From assembly GCA_016194795.1 (NCBI GenBank), contig JACQAX010000007.1, positions 1 through 10,572 on the forward strand: 10,572 nucleotides of DNA. The letters are read 5' to 3'. The stretch is from Deltaproteobacteria bacterium. Its GTDB lineage: Bacteria; Bdellovibrionota; UBA1018; UBA923. This document shows, piece after piece, positions 7,315 through 10,572 of the stretch; position 1 is the stretch's first letter; each line of letters begins with the position of its first letter. Below the pieces are notes generated by a model, which worked only from the letters and a program-made list of their open reading frames with translations, ran no database searches and had not been told where the DNA came from. The position numbers and the translations under genes were made by a program.

Positions 7315-9728
7315 CGAAGCTCGTTTTTCTCGGCGAGAAAGAGCGCTCGGGCGCCGTGCTCGGAGGAAAAGCGCAGGTGCTCGACCAGCTCGCGCGCGAG
7401 GGCTATCCGGTTCCGCCGGGGTTCGTCGTGGGTACTGACGTTTCGCTCGACGCGCTCGATGACGCCGCGCTGGGCGAGGCGATCGGGCGGATCGGCGGTT
7501 TTCCGGTGGCCGTGCGCTCGAGCGGGACGATGGAGGATCTCGCCACGGCGAGCTTCGCCGGCCAGTACGTCACCTTTCTCGAGGTGTCGGGTCTCGACGT
7601 GCTTCGAAAAAGCATCGAGGGCTGCCGCGACTCGGTCCGCTCGCCCCAGGCGCGCTCCTATCTCGCCTCGAAGAAAATCGATCCCAGCCTCGCCACGATG
7701 TGCGTGCTCGTTCAGCGCATGGTCGACGCTCGGACGGCCGGCGTGTGCTTCTCGATTCACCCGCTCTCGGGTCGCGAAGACCACGCGCTCATCGAATGCT
7801 GCGAAGGCCTGGGTGAAAAGCTCGTCTCGGGCCACATCTCGCCCGCGCGCTACGTCGCCGACCTGCGCAGCGGAAAAATCCTGACCGAAGACGTTCCCGA
7901 AGAGGCGGGCCCCGGCGCGCGTCTCTCGCCCGGCGAGGCCAGGCAGCTGACCGCCTGCGCGCTCCGGCTGCAGGCGCGCTACGGCCAGCCCCAGGACATC
8001 GAGTGGGCGATCGACCGGAAGGGAACGCTCCACGTGCTGCAGTCGCGCCCGGTGACGAGCGTCCAGTGGCGCGACGACGTCGAAGAGTACACCAACGCCG
8101 ACTTCAAGGACGGCGGCGTCTCGGCGCGCGTCTGTGCCCCGCTCATGTACACGCTGTATCGCGATGCCATGCAGGAGTCGATGCCGGCCTATCTCAAGGC
8201 GATCAAGCTCATCCCGCGCTCGTCGCGCGACACGTACATCGACTGTTTCTATGGCCGTCCGTACTGGAACGCGAGCGCCATCAAGCGCGCGCTCGCCAAG
8301 GTGCCGGGCTTCGACGAGAAGAGCTTCGACCACGATCTGGGCATCCAGAAAGACTACGGCGCCGGCGGGCCCAAGAAGGTGCCGACGAACGTGCGCACGA
8401 TCCTGCCCGCGCTGCCCGTGGCGCTTGCGCTCGAGAAGAACTACAAGCTCCAGCTCGCGCGCGCGCGCGCGTACGGCCCGGCTTTTCTCGAAACCGAGAA
8501 GCGCTACCTCACGCAGGCGCTCGACCGCGTCGACGACCGGCGCTTCTTCGAGCTGCTCGTCGAGGTGCTCGACCTGCATCAGCGCACCGAGTTCGACTAC
8601 TTCACGACGATCTACAACAACTCCAACGCCCAAGCCGACTTCAAGAAGGCCGTCGAGGGCGTCTCGAAGGCGATCGGCCGCGAGGTCTCGCTCGTGAAGC
8701 TCATGGCGGGGCTCGCCGAGGTCAGCCACATGAAGATCCAGGACGGGCTCATCCGTCTCTACGAGCTGGCGGCCTCGGGCGGCGTCGAGAGCGCCGAATG
8801 GAAGCTCGCGCTCGACGCGTTTCTCTCCGAAAACTACTTCCACGGCGACTCGGAGCTCGACCTCACCGTTCCGCGCTGGGGCGAGACGCCCGAGCGCGTG
8901 CGCACGATCGTCTCGGAGATGCGCGCCTCCGGCCACAAGCCGCGCGATCCGTCCGACACCGTGCGCTCGCAGCACGAGGCGTTTCTCGCCGAGAAGCGCG
9001 ACGTGCTCGCGCGCCTCGAGGCGAGCTTCGCGCTCAAGCTGCGGCATCGGGGCGGCTTTCTCAAGCAGCTCGAGCGTTCGCGCGCGTTTCTCGTCGCGCG
9101 CGAGACGATGCGCGAGTACTCGACGCGCTCGTACCATCTGGTGCGGCGCTACGCGCTCGAGCTCGGGCGACGCTGGGAGCGTCTTGGCGTGCTCGAGACG
9201 AGCGACGACGCGTTCATGACCACGACCGACGAGATTCGCTCGTGGGTCGGCGGCAAAGCCGCCGACGCCGAGGTGCGCGCCAACGTCTCGCACCGCAAGC
9301 TCATGTATCTCGGTTACCGCAAGTTCACGCCGCCCGACGAGCTCGGCGGAAGCGTCACCCAGCGCGCCGCCGACAGCTACGTGGCGAGCTCGGGCGCGGG
9401 CAATCTCGTGCTGCGCGGGACGGGCTGCAGCCCGGGCGTCGTCGAGGGAAAAGTGCGGCTCGTCGCCGAGCTCTCCGAGGCGGGGCAGCTGCAGAAGGGC
9501 GAGATCCTCGTCACGCGTTTCACCGATCCCGGCTGGACTCCCGTGCTCGGCGTGGCGAGCGGAGTCGTCACCGAAGTCGGCGGGCTTCTCTCGCACGCGG
9601 CCGTCATCGGGCGCGAGTACGGCATTCCGGCGGTACTGAATATTCGCGGCGCGACCCAGGCCCTGAAGACCGGCCAACGCGTTCGCATCGACGGTCAGGC
9701 CGGAACAGTCGAAGTTCTCGGCACCTAG
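7311..9728 (+). CDS. PEP-synthase / rifampin-phosphotransferase-like three-part ATP-utilising enzyme
   Basis: An 805-residue enzyme with PEP synthase / PPDK-type architecture. The ATP-grasp half has GGKAQVLDQL (18-27), GYPVPPGFVV (31-40), VAVRSSGTMEDL and SFAGQ (66-85), MCVLVQRMV, QDIEWAID (228-235) and LQSRPVTS (243-250). A long middle region (about 251-685) has GRPYWN and many charged helices. The C-terminal swivelling phosphohistidine domain has TGCSPGVVEGKV, GEILVTRFTDPGWTPVL and GGLLSHAAVIGREYGIPAV, with the phosphorylated His at residue 762 (codon 9594-9596). All catalytic parts appear present. There is no PEP/pyruvate-binding TIM barrel, so it is not a true PEP synthase; relatives are rifampin phosphotransferases and prodiginine/tambjamine condensing enzymes (PigC/TamQ). 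The ATG start overlaps the preceding TGA, indicating coupled translation with the aminotransferase-reductase. It probably either phosphorylates a small molecule or drives a condensation in the same pathway. Confidence 0.82.
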   Translation: MTKLVFLGEKERSGAVLGGKAQVLDQLAREGYPVPPGFVVGTDVSLDALDDAALGEAIGRIGGFPVAVRSSGTMEDLATASFAGQYVTFLEVSGLDVLRKSIEGCRDSVRSPQARSYLASKKIDPSLATMCVLVQRMVDARTAGVCFSIHPLSGREDHALIECCEGLGEKLVSGHISPARYVADLRSGKILTEDVPEEAGPGARLSPGEARQLTACALRLQARYGQPQDIEWAIDRKGTLHVLQSRPVTSVQWRDDVEEYTNADFKDGGVSARVCAPLMYTLYRDAMQESMPAYLKAIKLIPRSSRDTYIDCFYGRPYWNASAIKRALAKVPGFDEKSFDHDLGIQKDYGAGGPKKVPTNVRTILPALPVALALEKNYKLQLARARAYGPAFLETEKRYLTQALDRVDDRRFFELLVEVLDLHQRTEFDYFTTIYNNSNAQADFKKAVEGVSKAIGREVSLVKLMAGLAEVSHMKIQDGLIRLYELAASGGVESAEWKLALDAFLSENYFHGDSELDLTVPRWGETPERVRTIVSEMRASGHKPRDPSDTVRSQHEAFLAEKRDVLARLEASFALKLRHRGGFLKQLERSRAFLVARETMREYSTRSYHLVRRYALELGRRWERLGVLETSDDAFMTTTDEIRSWVGGKAADAEVRANVSHRKLMYLGYRKFTPPDELGGSVTQRAADSYVASSGAGNLVLRGTGCSPGVVEGKVRLVAELSEAGQLQKGEILVTRFTDPGWTPVLGVASGVVTEVGGLLSHAAVIGREYGIPAVLNIRGATQALKTGQRVRIDGQAGTVEVLGT

Positions 9729-9837
9729 CCATTTTGGAACCAGGACACGACGCGGACGCTCCAGGACACGATACTTTTTGCCTCGCGTTAAAATACCGAC
9801 ACGTGCATGAATTCCATGTGATATATTGGGGGCGGGG
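9729..9837 (+). promoter_or_regulatory. AT-richer intergenic control region before the oxoamine synthase gene
   Basis: This is the only sizeable non-coding gap in the window and is visibly poorer in GC than its flanks. It holds two 11-bp direct repeats (9740-9771), then TAAAAT at 9789-9794 as a possible -10. Transcription from there would start near 9801, giving a leader of about 37 nt that includes GGGGG (9828-9832) 5 nt before ATG 9838. No convincing -35 is present; the second repeat covers that position, as in activator-dependent promoters. A second candidate, the extended -10 TG-A-TATATT at 9819-9827, would start RNA only a few bases before the ATG. I see no hairpin-plus-T-run terminator for the upstream gene. 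Confidence 0.4.
9740..9771 (+). repeat. 11-bp direct repeat, 21-bp period (possible operator)
   Basis: CCAGGACACGA occurs at 9740-9750 and again, identical, at 9761-9771. A related GGACGC lies between them at 9754-9759, so the GGAC(A/G)C cores start at 9743, 9754 and 9764, spaced 11 and 10 bp. That places all three on one helix face, as expected for a regulator binding in tandem. No protein is known to me for this motif. Confidence 0.5.
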
Positions 9838-10572
9838 ATGGATCAGGGGTTCGGTAGCAGTACTACTGCCAACATGGAAAGTTTAGAAGTCGACTCGGCG
9901 TCCAGCGCCGAGAATTTCTCGCTTCAACACTTCATTCGCTCGTCGGGCGACACCTTGCTCGATCGCGTGAAGCCGTTTTCGGATTACCTGCGCGAGACCA
10001 CCGGACGCGGTTACGCGCTCTACGCCCGCGAGATCGTCGGCCCGACCGGCCCGCGCGTTCAGGTGAAAGACACGATCACCGGCACCACGCGCTCGATGAT
10101 CATGATGGGCTCGAACAACTACCTCGGGCTTGCCGGCCATCCGAAAGTGAAGGAAGCGTCGAAGGCCGCCATCGATCGCTGCGGCGTCGGCATGGGCGGC
10201 CCGCCGCTGCTCAACGGAAACTCCTCCCTGCATCGCGAGCTCGAGCTCAAGCTCGCCGCGCTCAAGGGCAAGGAAGACGCGCTCATGTTCGCGAGCGGTT
10301 TCCAAGCCAATCTGGGCTGGGTCACGTCGCTTCTTCGCGCCAACGACGTGCTCCTCTGCGACGAGCTCCACCACGCGAGCCTGTTCGATGGCCTGCGGCT
10401 CGCGCGCGCCACGAGCCGCATCCAGCCGCGCCTGTTCCGCCACAACGACGCCGACCATCTCGAGGCGCTGCTTAAGGTGTCGCGCGCCAAGCTCGCGGCC
10501 GACGCGCAGATTTTCGTTGCCGTCGAAGGCGTGTACTCGATGGACGGCGACCTTTCTCCGCTGCGTGACATC
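9838..10572 (+). CDS. Alpha-oxoamine synthase family PLP enzyme, 3' end outside the window
   Basis: The first 245 residues of an alpha-oxoamine synthase (BioF, Kbl, serine palmitoyltransferase, ALAS family), which condenses an amino acid with an acyl thioester, with loss of CO2. Visible motifs are MMGSNNYLGL (89-98), GVGMGGPPLLNG (116-127), LHRELE (131-136), FASGFQANLG (151-160, PLP-stacking region), DELHHAS (175-181) and VEGVYSMDGD (229-238). The DEAHS motif and the PLP lysine lie beyond the window. The N-terminal stretch of about 60 residues (RVKPFSDYLRETTGRGYALYAREI) resembles serine-palmitoyltransferase-like members; no acyl carrier domain precedes it. ATG 9838 is preferred because GGGGG lies 5 nt upstream; the ATG at 9874 has no ribosome binding site. 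The GGPPLLNG sequence differs from the GSRxxxG of BioF and SPT. The substrate is unknown; position suggests a role with the upstream PEP-synthase-like and aminotransferase-reductase genes. Confidence 0.85.
   Translation, partial: MDQGFGSSTTANMESLEVDSASSAENFSLQHFIRSSGDTLLDRVKPFSDYLRETTGRGYALYAREIVGPTGPRVQVKDTITGTTRSMIMMGSNNYLGLAGHPKVKEASKAAIDRCGVGMGGPPLLNGNSSLHRELELKLAALKGKEDALMFASGFQANLGWVTSLLRANDVLLCDELHHASLFDGLRLARATSRIQPRLFRHNDADHLEALLKVSRAKLAADAQIFVAVEGVYSMDGDLSPLRDI

Noticed and set aside
7155..9677. An 840-codon open frame on the minus strand, antisense to the PEP-synthase-like gene
   Set aside because: Same reasoning: no recognisable domain, composition typical of an antisense shadow in high-GC DNA, and complete overlap with a gene that keeps all family motifs.
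9764..9782. Sigma-54-like element (GGACACGA...TTTTTGC)
   Set aside because: The distance between the GG and GC dinucleotides is 14 nt, not the 10 nt needed for a -24/-12 promoter.
9800..9820. Imperfect palindrome around CATGAATTCCATG as an operator
   Set aside because: Symmetry breaks at several positions and much of the match comes from the self-complementary CATG and GAATTC; too weak to list.

Overview
The window is gene-dense, strongly GC-rich bacterial DNA carrying six complete or nearly complete genes and two genes cut by the window edges. High GC, GTG starts and the mix of families (ferritin-like diiron protein, PEP-synthase-like enzyme, alpha-oxoamine synthase) suggest a high-GC Gram-negative bacterium, perhaps a deltaproteobacterial or myxobacterial-type lineage. 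That placement is weak, because no rRNA, tRNA or phylogenetic marker is present.

Layout: (1) 1-912 (+) is the 3' part of a diacylglycerol-kinase-family lipid kinase. (2) 903-1842 (+) is a ThiL/AIR-synthase-like gene that overlaps it; its frame is broken near 1086-1090, where conserved family sequence is also missing. (3) Three tightly packed minus-strand genes run from 4755 down to 1826: a PF14907-type nucleotidyltransferase, a ferritin-like diiron protein and a thymidylate-kinase-like P-loop protein. Each junction has a 1-nt gap, so this is very probably one operon. It converges on gene 2 with a 17-bp overlap. (4) Starting only 25 bp from the operon's first codon and pointing the other way, 4781-7314 (+) encodes a fusion of a class III PLP aminotransferase with a domain like cyanobacterial acyl-ACP reductase (AAR). 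It too is broken near 5344-5350, with family sequence missing. (5) 7311-9728 (+) is a three-part PEP synthase / rifampin-phosphotransferase-like enzyme that overlaps the fusion gene by ATGA. (6) After a 109-bp AT-richer gap holding an 11-bp direct repeat with a 21-bp period, 9838-10572 (+) is the first 245 codons of an alpha-oxoamine synthase.

Working interpretation (inference): the right half looks like a small biosynthetic cluster. The AAR domain would reduce an acyl thioester to an aldehyde, the aminotransferase would turn the aldehyde into an amine, the PEP-synthase-like enzyme would make an ATP-driven condensation or phosphorylation, and the oxoamine synthase would join an amino acid to an acyl thioester. 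Prodiginine and tambjamine pathways use the same three kinds of enzyme (PigE/TamH, PigC/TamQ, PigH), but the architecture here differs and no pyrrole-forming genes are in view. The diiron protein, kinase and nucleotidyltransferase could be tailoring functions.

The main caution is that genes 2 and 4 each appear to have lost about 90-120 bp out of frame at a short microhomology. Two such lesions in otherwise well-preserved genes may be assembly errors or real recent decay. The sequence alone cannot decide.
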